Origin: Klebsiella pneumoniae
GTDB taxonomy: Bacteria; Pseudomonadota; Gammaproteobacteria; Pseudomonadales; Pseudohongiellaceae
Direction of reading: 5' to 3'
Length of the DNA stretch: 33,188 bases
Assembly: GCA_945902215.1 (NCBI GenBank)
Contig: CAMDML010000033.1
Coordinates: forward strand, 1-33,188
Positions 9,330 through 18,645 of the stretch are shown here, one piece after another. The position numbers were made by a program, and so were the translations under genes. The notes under the pieces are model-generated. The model saw only the letters and a program-made list of their open reading frames with translations. It was not told where the DNA came from and searched no databases. Numbering within the stretch: position 1 is the first letter of the stretch; the number at the start of each line of letters is the position of its first letter.

Positions 9330-11756
9330 TCATGGTGTTTCGATCCCGGCCAAATCGCTGGCAGCCTCAGCCGTTCTCGTCAGGAAAGGCGGACTCTGGA
9401 CAATGCCCAGCACCAGCGCGGAGAAGCGGTAATCGTCTTCCTGCGCTTCATGTACGATGGAACGGATGACGGGCATGTCGTAATACTCAACGCCCCGGCC
9501 AAGGCCATAAGTCATCAGCTTCTCCGTGGCAAAGCGCACAAATTGTGGTGAATAGCGGAGGAGCGCCTCTCTTACATCCGCGGGACCGTTGGCCATGGAG
9601 CCATCCCAGAGTTCGACAGATGTATCAAGTGGGGTAGCTACGCCACCCCACTTGCGCGGATGGCTCTCTACCGTGCGCCACTTGCCATCGGCGTCGAAAT
9701 TTTCGAGAGCGAAACCGATGCCGTCCATCAGCTTGTGGCAGGTAGCGCAAGTCGGATCGGCCCGATGCAGAGTCATCTGTTCACGCAAGGAAGTGATCTG
9801 GGCGCCACCATCAGTTTCTTCAAGCGCCGGGACGTTGGCCGGCGGAGAGGGAGGCGGTGTGCCGAGGATGTTTTCAAGCACCCACACGCCGCGCTTGACG
9901 GGCGAAGTCCTGAAATTCTGCGTATAGGTAATCGAGAGAAAACTTCCCTGACCGAGCAGTCCACGGCGATAATCCAGCTCAGGTCCGAGTGTCACCTTGC
10001 GGAACTGCGAGCCATAGATATTGGGCATGCCGTAGTGTCTGGCCAGTCTTTCGTTGACGAAGGTGTAGTCCGCATCCAGCAGATCCAACACGCTTCGATC
10101 CTCGCGGACGATACTCTCGAACAGCAACTCCGTTTCACGCTTGAAACTCGTTCGCAACTCGTCATCCCAGTCCGGGTAATAGATACCATCCGGAAAGGTG
10201 GACGGCAGATTCCGCAGGTAAAACCACTGGGCGGCAAAGTTTTCCACCAGCGCATTGGACTTCTTGTCCGTCAGCATACGTTGCACTTGTGCCTCGAGAA
10301 CAGCTGGTTCATGCAATTGTTCCTGGGCAGCGAGATTGAGTAGCTCATCATCGGGGATGCTGCTCCAGAGAAAGAAAGACAAGCGCGAGGCCAGTTCGAG
10401 GTCGGTAATGTTGTACGTGTCACCTGGACGCAGATTGTCTGGCTCCCGCTCAGCGCGCACGAGGAACTGCGGACTTGCGAGAATTCTGGCAATGGCTAAT
10501 TCAATGCCATCCTCGAATGTGCCATCGTCGCGGCCGCTTTTGTAAAAAGCCATCAACGGCGTCACGTCCTCATCTGTTAAGGGATGACGATAGGCGCGTG
10601 TTGCCAGATTGGAAATAATCTCCCTTGCGCAAGACTCTTCCTCGGCGGTTTCCAAAGGAGTGCAAGTAAAAACTTTGCGCATGCTGGCCGAATCTGTCTG
10701 CCGTGTGGGATTAAAGGGGCCCTGAATTTTCAGTAGCCCAATGGCGGGATGGTTCTGCATACCTGGCAGAATCTCGTTCTCGAGCGATTTCCGGTCGTGC
10801 TCTTTGATCAAGCTGAAAGTCGGTCTGTAATGTGTTGCCAAGAAGGTGGCGCCAACGACATGTGAACCAGCTTTCACGGGAATAGTTACAGAAATGTCTC
10901 CTTCCCCTCCTTCTCCCCTGCCTCGGCCCAGATTGCTGTAATCGAAGAGATGGACTTGCTCACCATCAATGCTCAGCTCAAGTTGTTCTCCTGGAATGAA
11001 AGTACCCATGCGATGGTTCTGCATACTAAACGTGTAGTCGCCATCGGAAGGAAAAGTGTGGTTTACCAACATCCCGCCGCGAGTACCGAACGGAAGTCCC
11101 TCCAACTGCTGGGTCTGCGAAGTGTCTCCCGGCGGGAGAAAAGTAGCCTCCGCTGGCGATTTCCAATAGCCCACCGCAATGCTGGATAGCTTCACTGCCG
11201 CTGTTGCATACGCTTCAAGCAACGTTGATGAAATCGTTAACGATCCTGCGTTATTGTCAAAGCCGCGGGCTAAAGTATCAGGTGGCAATAGGGTGTCGGG
11301 ATTGATCTCCAGCGCGAGAAGATCGCGAATTGCATTGGCGTACTCGCTGCGGTTCAGGCGATGCAGGGTGACGGAGCCAGAGTTGGGCTGCACCGAACTG
11401 TCGATCGCTGCTTCCAGTTCTTCGGTTAACGTCGTGTAGTCAGACCAGTCAGGTCGGGGTTCGCCTGGTGGGGGCATCATGCCGGCGCGCAATTTGCGGA
11501 TAACTTTTTCCCAGGTCTCGGCATGGCCTGGTAATGCATCATTAAGCAAGACGGACAAATCAAGGCTGCCCGAGTAATCGTCGAGGTTATGGCAAGTGAC
11601 GCAGTATCCATCAATGACGCCGCTCTGCGCCTCAGTCAGCACAGCGGCAGATTGCAAGGACTGAGCATTCGCCAGCGCCGACAGCCCAGCACAGATGAGG
11701 ATCAGGAGATGCGATCTACAATTATTCATATAACGAGCTGACAGGTTACTAAACAT
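9330..11756 (-). CDS. DUF1587/DUF1595/DUF1592/DUF1588/DUF1585 multidomain cytochrome-like protein
   Basis: An 808-residue exported protein with the domain chain known from planctomycete-type cytochrome proteins. After a signal peptide comes a haem motif CVTCH (about residue 52). Then come DUF1587 (about 128-192, LHRLNRSEYANAIRDLL), a beta-rich insert (about 225-310), DUF1595 (about 377-437, RAYRHPLTDEDV), DUF1592 (about 447-570), DUF1588 (about 590-690) with a second haem motif CATCH near 670, and DUF1585 (about 715-795). I placed the start at 11756, preceded by GGAAGG; the ATG at 11729 has no ribosome binding site. It is the first gene of a six-gene run (DUF1592, DUF1552, cytochrome, ankyrin, C module, N-C fusion). 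Function is not established; a role in periplasmic electron transfer is inferred from the haem motifs. Confidence 0.92.
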   Translation of the reverse strand: MFSNLSARYMNNCRSHLLILICAGLSALANAQSLQSAAVLTEAQSGVIDGYCVTCHNLDDYSGSLDLSVLLNDALPGHAETWEKVIRKLRAGMMPPPGEPRPDWSDYTTLTEELEAAIDSSVQPNSGSVTLHRLNRSEYANAIRDLLALEINPDTLLPPDTLARGFDNNAGSLTISSTLLEAYATAAVKLSSIAVGYWKSPAEATFLPPGDTSQTQQLEGLPFGTRGGMLVNHTFPSDGDYTFSMQNHRMGTFIPGEQLELSIDGEQVHLFDYSNLGRGRGEGGEGDISVTIPVKAGSHVVGATFLATHYRPTFSLIKEHDRKSLENEILPGMQNHPAIGLLKIQGPFNPTRQTDSASMRKVFTCTPLETAEEESCAREIISNLATRAYRHPLTDEDVTPLMAFYKSGRDDGTFEDGIELAIARILASPQFLVRAEREPDNLRPGDTYNITDLELASRLSFFLWSSIPDDELLNLAAQEQLHEPAVLEAQVQRMLTDKKSNALVENFAAQWFYLRNLPSTFPDGIYYPDWDDELRTSFKRETELLFESIVREDRSVLDLLDADYTFVNERLARHYGMPNIYGSQFRKVTLGPELDYRRGLLGQGSFLSITYTQNFRTSPVKRGVWVLENILGTPPPSPPANVPALEETDGGAQITSLREQMTLHRADPTCATCHKLMDGIGFALENFDADGKWRTVESHPRKWGGVATPLDTSVELWDGSMANGPADVREALLRYSPQFVRFATEKLMTYGLGRGVEYYDMPVIRSIVHEAQEDDYRFSALVLGIVQSPPFLTRTAEAASDLAGIETP

Positions 11757-11906
11757 TTTGACACCCTTCCTCTCCCGGCATAGCACCGTAGAATTATTGA
11801 GCGATCGTCAGATATCTTTAAAAACTGTGCTTTATTGTGCAACAAATCAACGCTAAGCGCGCTTCGCCAAAGAACCCTCGGATCGGTTAAATGGCTTCCT
11901 CACTAT

Positions 11907-13568
11907 TTACATTACTCTGTTGCCATTAAATTCTTTTAAGGCTGTTGGCAGTTTCATAAACCCAGATCCTGAGTTAAAGCCGGCCACCCTCCGAAGGATC
12001 GCGTGAGCATTAATTTCTGAAGCCTCGCCTGCCCAAGCGACAAACTGGTCAGGCCGAACGAGGATCAGGCCGACGCCATAGTGTTTGCGTCCATCGGCAC
12101 GGCTGTCGCGTACAATTGCCAAAGGCAGACCCAGAGATGCGGCCTCCTGCTCAAAAGCGGAAATCAATGCTTCTTCCTCATCAAACGCGATGAGAGTGAA
12201 ACCGGCGCCAAGCGCTTCGTGCACATTGCGTCCATCGCTCAGCATTTGCGGGGAAAGATGCTTCCCTGCCTCAGCCGCAAAACTGTGGTTGCCGAGCGCA
12301 TTACAGCCCGCACCAGCTTTTCCGAAGACGATCGACGAACCGCGGTAGTTGGGCTCAAAGGACTGCACTTCGGCGACGGCACTTTTGCTGCGCGCAGCCC
12401 ATTCGACTTCGAATGCAGGCCTGTCACTTGCAGGATCGAAGGCGTCGAGAAAGCGCCGATCTTCGTTGATCGATTTCTCGATGAAATCGCACGAGGTAGA
12501 AACGAATACGCCATGACGTTCCTCGTGATAACTCTCCAGCAGATCAGCTCCACCCCAGCCCTGCAGCGTTGCGGCAAGTTTCCATCCGAGATTGCGCACA
12601 TCCTCGAACCCGGTATTGATGCCATAGCCGCCATAAGGCGGATGGCTGTGCGCAGCGTCGCCGGCAACAAACACACGTCCCTGCCTGTAACGGTTCGCAC
12701 TGGCAAAGCGCAGATCCCAAAAACCGACGTGCTTGAAATCCACGTCGAATTTTGCGCCGGCAGCCTGATGGAGATAGGCAGCAAAATCGAAATTGTTGCC
12801 GTCCGCCGCCTCGCGCGGTACCGGTGCATGAAAAAACCAGTCGTCTTCCATACCGACCCGGCCGAAGAACAGCCAGTAACCTTTTAGTGAAGGGTGCAGC
12901 ACGTTAAAGAAGGACTTGCCCGGGAAACGCTCAAGAAGACGGCTCAGTTCCTTCGAGTGGAAGACAAGCAGCACCATTAGCTTGTCGTGATCGGTGATGG
13001 TCTGGCTGATGCCGGCGCTCTCGCGCACGACTGAGCCGCTGCCGTCGCAGCCGACGAGATAACGGCCAGTGACTGTTTCGCTACCACTTCCGTTATGTTC
13101 GCTGATCGCCACTCTTACGCCTTGAGCATCCTGCTCGAGCGATGTCGCCACCCAACCATAGCGTAACTCGACTGTCTCCAACTCCGCGGCGCGTTTGCGC
13201 AGCACGCGCTCCGTGGCATATTGCGGTAGGCGTTCGTTGTCTGTGAAGTAGTATGGACGCACGAGCTGGCGCTGCAGCCAGTCATAGTGGTGGCCTGACA
13301 AGAGCGAGCCGTAGGCCGTGAGGCCGCCATTGTCATAGGTGCCTGGGATGGTACTGGCCGCACGCAGCTGTTTCTCGGCACCCCAGAAATGGAAATGCTC
13401 CATCGTGCGCTGGGTGAGATTTTGGCCCTTGGGAATTGGTTGGGGTTGCGGGTATTTCTCAATGACCAAGCAGTAAACTCCGCGCAGGCCGAGCTCAATA
13501 GCGAGCCCCATTCCCACCGGCCCGCCCCCCACTATCACAACATCAGCATCATTTATCGAATGCATCAC
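11907..13568 (-). CDS. FAD-dependent aromatic-ring-type monooxygenase (PheA/TfdB-like)
   Basis: A 553-residue cytoplasmic flavoprotein of the p-hydroxybenzoate hydroxylase superfamily, in the group of phenol and polyketide hydroxylases. Visible motifs are the Rossmann fingerprint VVIVGGGPVGMGLA (10-23), the DG motif GCDGSGSVVR (174-182) and the FAD-ribityl motif GDAAHSHPPYGGYGINTG (303-320). The length and C-terminal thioredoxin-like tail fit this group. It would hydroxylate an aromatic or related substrate using NAD(P)H and oxygen; the substrate cannot be read from the sequence. The start may be the GTG at 13568 or the adjacent ATG at 13565; neither has a strong ribosome binding site. It is the only clearly cytoplasmic enzyme in this minus-strand block, 150 bases upstream of the DUF1592 gene. 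Confidence 0.9.
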   Translation of the reverse strand: MMHSINDADVVIVGGGPVGMGLAIELGLRGVYCLVIEKYPQPQPIPKGQNLTQRTMEHFHFWGAEKQLRAASTIPGTYDNGGLTAYGSLLSGHHYDWLQRQLVRPYYFTDNERLPQYATERVLRKRAAELETVELRYGWVATSLEQDAQGVRVAISEHNGSGSETVTGRYLVGCDGSGSVVRESAGISQTITDHDKLMVLLVFHSKELSRLLERFPGKSFFNVLHPSLKGYWLFFGRVGMEDDWFFHAPVPREAADGNNFDFAAYLHQAAGAKFDVDFKHVGFWDLRFASANRYRQGRVFVAGDAAHSHPPYGGYGINTGFEDVRNLGWKLAATLQGWGGADLLESYHEERHGVFVSTSCDFIEKSINEDRRFLDAFDPASDRPAFEVEWAARSKSAVAEVQSFEPNYRGSSIVFGKAGAGCNALGNHSFAAEAGKHLSPQMLSDGRNVHEALGAGFTLIAFDEEEALISAFEQEAASLGLPLAIVRDSRADGRKHYGVGLILVRPDQFVAWAGEASEINAHAILRRVAGFNSGSGFMKLPTALKEFNGNRVM

Positions 13569-13932
13569 AGTAAACCGTGTAAATGGCGACTTTCAAGGTA
13601 GTTGTCTTGTGAACCGTTCAAGCAGACTTTCTCAGTTGTCCTAAATCTTTTCTTTTTCAAGAAGCTAAATATACACTGAAATCCTTCATCATTAATGATT
13701 TCAATTTTCAAAAACGATTTTGTGGCTCCACTCCGAACAGTACGGCGAAATAAGCACCGCTAGTTTGGAAATTATTTTTACAAGTGATTCAGAAAACAGA
13801 TTAACGCTGTATTTACCAAGGGGATTCGATGGCGACAGCATGTTTGTGTCAGCGCATCCGTTCAAAATCTACGCCTTTTATGATCGGTCGTTCCAGACCG
13901 CTCAACGCATGCAATAGGATTGCTAGACCGGT
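13569..13932. other. Intergenic gap, AT-rich, no gene seen
   Basis: About 360 bases between the fused DUF6152-type gene and the monooxygenase gene. A 65-codon plus-strand reading frame exists (13720-13917), but it has a TTG start, no ribosome binding site and no recognisable motif, so I do not call it. The segment is AT-rich near 13640-13740 and probably contains the monooxygenase promoter on the minus strand. I cannot point to specific hexamers with confidence. Confidence 0.5.
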
Positions 13933-15069
13933 TTACTGCTGGAACTCCGGTGTCATCTCCCTGCATTCATGGGCCTCGAACGGAGTTTCCGCCAGGGTCA
14001 TCTCGTCGTAGCTTGCGTACGCTGCGGCGAGATACACCGGATCGGTGACAGTATACTCACGCTTCAGCGCCAGCTTTGTCGTATCGAGCGAGAAGCGTTC
14101 GACGATGTGCAGCTGGTCGCTGCTGCGGGTTGGCGGCGACAGCACTCCCGGCATGAAACCTGTCGTATCGACCACTAGCGTATCCCCTTCCCAATTGCCG
14201 ATTGAGTGGCCGGCATAACTCGGGGTGATGGTGGCCGGGTGTTCCTTCATGCCCACGTGGATACGACGCTTGAAGTTGTAAAGGCCGTAGGTGATGTCGA
14301 TCACTTTCTCGCCTTCGGCAGTGGTGCTCTGCACGAACTGATTGATAGGCCAGTCGGCAGTCCAGTCGCGGATGAGGCTGGTGGGCTTGCACGCGAACCA
14401 CGGGTTGTCCTGCGGCGAGCGATTGTTGAATGCCTTGGCGGCGGCCTCACCTGCGGCGGTGTATACCGTCTGCGGGCGTGGTGGCTGCAGCGCACGCACC
14501 TGTTCACGCGTGATCTTGCCGCTGGCGACATCCGCCGAAAGGCTTGCCGGCATCATCGAGCGATCGCCGTCCGGTGATACGGTGAGCAGCATCTGCTCCA
14601 CCGCCCAATCGCCGCTGAGGTTCAGCTGGCCGTCGGCCAACCGCGCAGGGCGGTTGGACGTATCAACCGGTGCGGCGGTCAAGTTGTCGTTGCGGCCCAT
14701 CTCAGCCTGACCGTCGATCGAAAAAGTCTCGATGTAGCAGGCAGACGGATCATCACGGTGCGGATGTCCCTTGATATCGACATGGGCACCGACCTTGAAC
14801 ATCAATTCCGACCAGCCTGCACGTTTGATCAGCGTGGCAGCCCGCATCTCGCAGCGCAGGTGCTGCACGCTGCCATCGGCCTGCGTCACATCCAGCTCCA
14901 TGTAGGAATGTGGATTGACCAGATTCATCTTTGTCAGCGTGCCGGACCATTCCCGGTCGAATTGCAACTGGTACAGCCCTATGCCGTGGTGGGCAAGGGC
15001 TGTGGTGCTCACGCCACTCAACAGTACGGCAGCCAGTGCAAGCCGCAGAGGTCTTGGTGAAAAGTCCAT
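13933..15069 (-). CDS. Exported two-module N-C fusion protein, downstream of TonB receptor 2
   Basis: A 378-residue exported protein. The signal peptide ends TTALA and the mature N terminus is predicted as His27-His28, followed by a DUF6152-like module with VNPH at 51-54 and KVGAHVDIKGHPHRDD. The C module follows a linker: Cys in WFACKPTS, AGHSIGNWEGDTLVVDT, LHIVERFSLDTTKL, VTDPVYL and the final Cys in AHECREM. Two additional Cys occur in the N part. It is encoded 27 bases after the TonB receptor gene with an AGGAACAAC ribosome binding site, so the two are probably one operon, linking the family to outer-membrane uptake. The N domain has Leu where most copies have Trp before the NPH motif. 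Activity unknown. Confidence 0.86.
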   Translation of the reverse strand: MDFSPRPLRLALAAVLLSGVSTTALAHHGIGLYQLQFDREWSGTLTKMNLVNPHSYMELDVTQADGSVQHLRCEMRAATLIKRAGWSELMFKVGAHVDIKGHPHRDDPSACYIETFSIDGQAEMGRNDNLTAAPVDTSNRPARLADGQLNLSGDWAVEQMLLTVSPDGDRSMMPASLSADVASGKITREQVRALQPPRPQTVYTAAGEAAAKAFNNRSPQDNPWFACKPTSLIRDWTADWPINQFVQSTTAEGEKVIDITYGLYNFKRRIHVGMKEHPATITPSYAGHSIGNWEGDTLVVDTTGFMPGVLSPPTRSSDQLHIVERFSLDTTKLALKREYTVTDPVYLAAAYASYDEMTLAETPFEAHECREMTPEFQQ

Positions 15070-15096
15070 TGTTGTTCCTAAGTAGCGTTTTTCAAA

Positions 15097-18000
15097 TCAG
15101 AAGTTGTAGTCAAGCCCCAGTGAGTAACGACGGCCAAGTTCATCACCGATACGCGATGTGCCACCGAACACCGGGTCCTTGTTGAACAGGTTGTTGACGT
15201 TGAACGATGCACGCCAGCTGGAGCCATTGCTCATGTCACCCGAGTAACCGAGCCCGAGGTTGCTCAGGTTGACGGCATCAAGGGTATTGTCATCAACATC
15301 GACACCTTCGATCCAGGTCCCGTTGCGCAGTGTTTCATCCTGCCACTGATGGGTGAGATTCACACTGAGCTTGCCGACACGATAGCTGGCGCTGGCGATG
15401 AACTGCTTGTCGGGAATAAGACCCGTACCAGCGGTCTCGAGCTTCGGAGAATTCAGCGGCTGTGAAGAGTTCTCCTCCATGTAACCGCCAATCAGGCGGA
15501 ACGTCAGATTCTCATCCTGACCACTGATGAAGTCAGGCTCGGTGCGGTAACTGGCTTCAAAGTCCCAGCCCATGACCCTGGCGGCGTTGATGTTGACGAA
15601 GGTCACCCGGATCGACTGAATGGTACCGTCGCTACCAAAGGTGATGTTGTCGCACAACACCTTGTCCTTGAAGCAGGAGTCCACGGTTTGCTGCTCGGAA
15701 AAGCTGCCGATAGCGGATTGCAGATCGGCTTCGTAGCGATCAACCGAGAAGGACAGGCCTTCAACGAAGGAAGGCTGGTAGACGAAGCCAAGCACGGTTG
15801 TGTCTGCTTCTTCCGCCTTCAGGTCGGGGTTGCCACCCGACAGGTTGAACGTCTGATAGTTTATATTGCCGTTGAAAGGATCGGTGACGTTGGCACCGCG
15901 GCCTTGCTGCACGAACAACTCTTCGAACGAGCCTTCACGGATGTCTTTCGACAAGGTGCCGCGCAAGCGGAAGTCAGCGGTCACCTGCACGCTCAAGCCG
16001 GCTTTCCACGTAGTGAAGATGCCTGCGCGTGAGTAGTTCGACCAGCGGGCTGCCAGATCGAGCTCGGCACGCTGATCGGCACCTGGGGCGCCGAACAGCG
16101 GAAGGATGGTTTCGCCGAACACTTCATGGACATGATAGCCGCCCTCGAACTCGGGCTGGCCCGAGAAACGGTGCAGACTATCGGCGGTCTGGTTGCAGTT
16201 GACCGCAGGCGCAACACCGCGCAACACAACCGTGCCGTCGGGCAAAGTCACGTTGCAGGGCGAACCCAGCGAGTCGATGGCGTCATCGACGATGTACTGC
16301 TTGATGCCGGAGTCACGGTAGGTGGCTCCCAGCGCGCCACTGATCGGCCCTGCCCCCCAACCTTCCCAGAGGGTGCCGTTTGCCAGCAGTTCGGAGAAGT
16401 CCATTTGCTGATCGGAAATACCGGTCTTGGTGCGGGAGGAATGGATGTAGTCCAGCGCCGCCTGCGACTGCTGGCCCTTGCCGAGCATATTGAGCGGTAC
16501 ACAGTCGCTGATCGAACGGTCTATGCTGTCGACCGCGAACGGGTAGGCGATAGGCTCGAGCTTGCCCGGAGTTTTAGCGCCGAAAAAGTCGCTGCGATAG
16601 GCTCGGTAGTTCTTCAGCGCCCATTGGTTCATTTCTGTTTCGAAGTTGCGACCCTGGGCAGTCAGCTGCTGTTGCGCAAGCTTGATACGACACATAGGTT
16701 GGCCGGTGGCAGGATCGGCGACGGCGTCGGCTGCCATATAGAAGCGGTCGAGCCTCTCCCAATTCGAGTTTTCGTTATGCTTGCGCGCTTTACCGGTCTG
16801 CCAGGAGCCGCGCAGGTTCCAGTCGCCCCAGAGCGCCTGATCGAAGCCAAGGGTCAGTGAGCCGATGGTGTTGACGATCTGCGGATGCTCGATGATGCCG
16901 TATTGCACATCCAGGTTGCCATGCTGGTCCACCCGGATGGATTGCCGGTTTTCCTTGATCATCAGGTCACGCACGCTTTGCGGCAGCAACGGGTTGTCCC
17001 GGAAAAGCGTCATGTAGACCGTGTTGGCGTGGCCGTTACCGGTACCGCCCGAACCTGATGAGTTGGGCTGCGGATAGTTACTGGTGCGCCCGAACAACAC
17101 GTGTCCCCACAGCTTGGTGTCCTCGTTGATGACCCAATCGGCGCCAGTGAACACGGTCTGCTGCTCGACCCCAAGACGCTCGAAGCTCTGCGGGTGGCCT
17201 TTGATGAACAGTTCGTACTGCGGGTCGCCAGGCGCTCCCACCATCGTGTTCTGGCTGCCGGCACCCGCAAACGAGGCGAATTGACCGTCGACGTACGGAA
17301 TAATGCCCTTGCCGTCAACCGTGAACTGCTGACGGTGCAGTGCCGAACCGACGGCGGTGGTGATCAGGCCGGTCGGAGTGAAGTTGCTGCTGTAGACGTA
17401 GTCCTTGGTCAAACGCAGTGGCTGGTTCGGGGTCGCTGTCGCCGACACCCACGCCGGGTTTTTCACATAGCCCTGTTTTATGTCCCAGTCGGCGAAGTCG
17501 CGACGATAAGCGTCGCTCATGCGCACCTCAACCGAGCCGAATACGTGGAGATCTCCATCGAAGAAGTCATCGCCGAAGGTCAGCGAGGCGCGGTTGTAGA
17601 CGCCGTCGCCTTCCTCGCTGATCCCGGTGCGGTAAGCAAGATCAAGGCCGGTGAACCTGCGATTGAGCACAAAGTTGGTAACACCGGCGAGTGCGTCTGC
17701 ACCATAGGCAGCAGAAGCGCCTCCGGTCACCACGTCCACTCGCTGCACCAAGGTCGTCGGCAGATAGTCAACGCTGACAGAACTGCGCCGATCGGACGGT
17801 ACTACCCTGGCTCCATCCAACAGGACCAGCGTACGGTTGCCACCCATTCCACGCATGTTGAGCTGGCTCTGTCCAAGGTCGGCGGTAACGCGGCCTGCGA
17901 CGTTGTCGGAGCTGACGTTGTTCGCGAATTGGGGCAGATTGTTCAGCTGTTCTGCAACGCCGTTGCCCGGTTCTAAAATCTCCAACTCTTCCCGGGTGAC

Positions 18001-18186
18001 GGTAGTTACCGGTACCGGCGATTCGAAACCGATGTCGCGCGAAATTCGGGAACCTGTGACTATGATCTCCTCGGTGAGTGCTTGTGCTTGCGCTGTGTTG
18101 GCCCCGAGTATCGCGAGTGTGGTGACGGTACCAACAGCTGCGGCCAGACTTTTCACGCGAATGTGCTGTGCGATTGTGCGGATCAT
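15097..18186 (-). CDS. TonB-dependent outer-membrane receptor (2)
   Basis: A 1029-residue TonB-dependent receptor. The signal peptide ends NTAQAQA; a TonB-box-like ALTEEIIVTGSRI follows at about 37. The plug motifs LNMRGMGGNRTLVLLDGARVV and VVTGGASAAYGADALAGVTNFVL are clear, and the chain ends with an aromatic residue (LGLDYNF). The start at 18186 follows GGGGAGATCAGC, a good ribosome binding site. It resembles receptor 1 along its whole length, so the two are paralogues that probably handle related ligands. The co-transcribed downstream gene encodes an N-C fusion protein, the best clue in the window to where that family acts. No dedicated terminator separates them. Confidence 0.95.
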   Translation of the reverse strand: MIRTIAQHIRVKSLAAAVGTVTTLAILGANTAQAQALTEEIIVTGSRISRDIGFESPVPVTTVTREELEILEPGNGVAEQLNNLPQFANNVSSDNVAGRVTADLGQSQLNMRGMGGNRTLVLLDGARVVPSDRRSSVSVDYLPTTLVQRVDVVTGGASAAYGADALAGVTNFVLNRRFTGLDLAYRTGISEEGDGVYNRASLTFGDDFFDGDLHVFGSVEVRMSDAYRRDFADWDIKQGYVKNPAWVSATATPNQPLRLTKDYVYSSNFTPTGLITTAVGSALHRQQFTVDGKGIIPYVDGQFASFAGAGSQNTMVGAPGDPQYELFIKGHPQSFERLGVEQQTVFTGADWVINEDTKLWGHVLFGRTSNYPQPNSSGSGGTGNGHANTVYMTLFRDNPLLPQSVRDLMIKENRQSIRVDQHGNLDVQYGIIEHPQIVNTIGSLTLGFDQALWGDWNLRGSWQTGKARKHNENSNWERLDRFYMAADAVADPATGQPMCRIKLAQQQLTAQGRNFETEMNQWALKNYRAYRSDFFGAKTPGKLEPIAYPFAVDSIDRSISDCVPLNMLGKGQQSQAALDYIHSSRTKTGISDQQMDFSELLANGTLWEGWGAGPISGALGATYRDSGIKQYIVDDAIDSLGSPCNVTLPDGTVVLRGVAPAVNCNQTADSLHRFSGQPEFEGGYHVHEVFGETILPLFGAPGADQRAELDLAARWSNYSRAGIFTTWKAGLSVQVTADFRLRGTLSKDIREGSFEELFVQQGRGANVTDPFNGNINYQTFNLSGGNPDLKAEEADTTVLGFVYQPSFVEGLSFSVDRYEADLQSAIGSFSEQQTVDSCFKDKVLCDNITFGSDGTIQSIRVTFVNINAARVMGWDFEASYRTEPDFISGQDENLTFRLIGGYMEENSSQPLNSPKLETAGTGLIPDKQFIASASYRVGKLSVNLTHQWQDETLRNGTWIEGVDVDDNTLDAVNLSNLGLGYSGDMSNGSSWRASFNVNNLFNKDPVFGGTSRIGDELGRRYSLGLDYNF

Positions 18187-18403
18187 GCTGATCTCCCCTG
18201 TGCCATTTTATTGGTTTAAGCGTGTCAAGCCAAAAAGACACACCACTGCAGGCCTACAGCAAACATCAGGTCGACATCGTCGTATTCTGATTAGTTCCCG
18301 ATCCGGAGTCACTCCCTCAAACAATTAAGAGTCAAAATAAATGCGCCAGTTTTCGAACCGGCCCGTTCGTTTCTTGGTAATTCCCCAGACGAGGAGATTG
18401 GAC

Positions 18404-18614
18404 ATGAAGAAGCGATTTACAGAAGAACAGATCAATGGCTTCTTGAAGGAGGTCGATGCCGGAATCCATCCCGGTGAAGGAGCTGTGCCGCAAACAGGGC
18501 TTTTCGGAGGGCAGTTACTACTTCTGGCGCAGCACGTTTGGCGGCATGACCGCCCTTGGCAGGAAGTCTATGGAGTATAAAAGCTCTTTAGCTTTATCAA
18601 CAAAAAGAAGCTGA
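18404..18614 (+). pseudogene. IS3-family OrfA transposase remnant, frameshifted
   Basis: The reading frame begins MKKRFTEEQINGFLKEVDAG, the classic N terminus of IS3-family OrfA, with a GAGGAG ribosome binding site. At 18464-18471 the sequence reads ATCCATCC, a tandem duplication of four bases. Removing one copy restores VKELCRKQGFSEGSYYFWRSTFGGM, exactly the expected HTH continuation, up to about 18549. After that the homology stops and no OrfB is present. The element is therefore doubly dead: frameshifted and truncated. It marks a past insertion between the TonB receptor and the AT-richer gene pair. Confidence 0.85.
18572..18585 (+). repeat. 14-bp direct repeat, copy 1
   Basis: GGAGTATAAAAGCT, identical to the copy at 19947-19960. 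The two copies bracket the AT-richer two-gene operon at 18646-19906, with copy 1 placed where the IS3 homology ends. Confidence 0.7.
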
Positions 18615-18621
18615 ATACTCC
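18572..18621. repeat. Imperfect inverted repeat next to IS remnant
   Basis: The segment starts GGAGTATAAAAGCT and ends AGCTGAATACTCC, so the ends can pair through GGAGTAT/ATACTCC and AGCT/AGCT with a small internal mismatch. It sits between the IS3 remnant and the stop codon of the minus-strand gene at 18646. It may be a transcript-end hairpin or a remnant of a mobile element end. Confidence 0.5.
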
Positions 18622-18645
18622 AAATCCAGGAAGTTTTAATGGGGT

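Noticed and set aside
12081-12887. 268-codon plus-strand frame inside the monooxygenase gene
   Set aside because: It overlaps the FAD monooxygenase antisense and has no recognisable domain.
13720-13917. 65-codon plus-strand frame in the gap near 13.8 kb
   Set aside because: TTG start, no ribosome binding site and no motif; kept only as part of the gap description.
17101-17976. 291-codon plus-strand frame inside TonB receptor 2
   Set aside because: Antisense shadow of the plug and barrel coding sequence.
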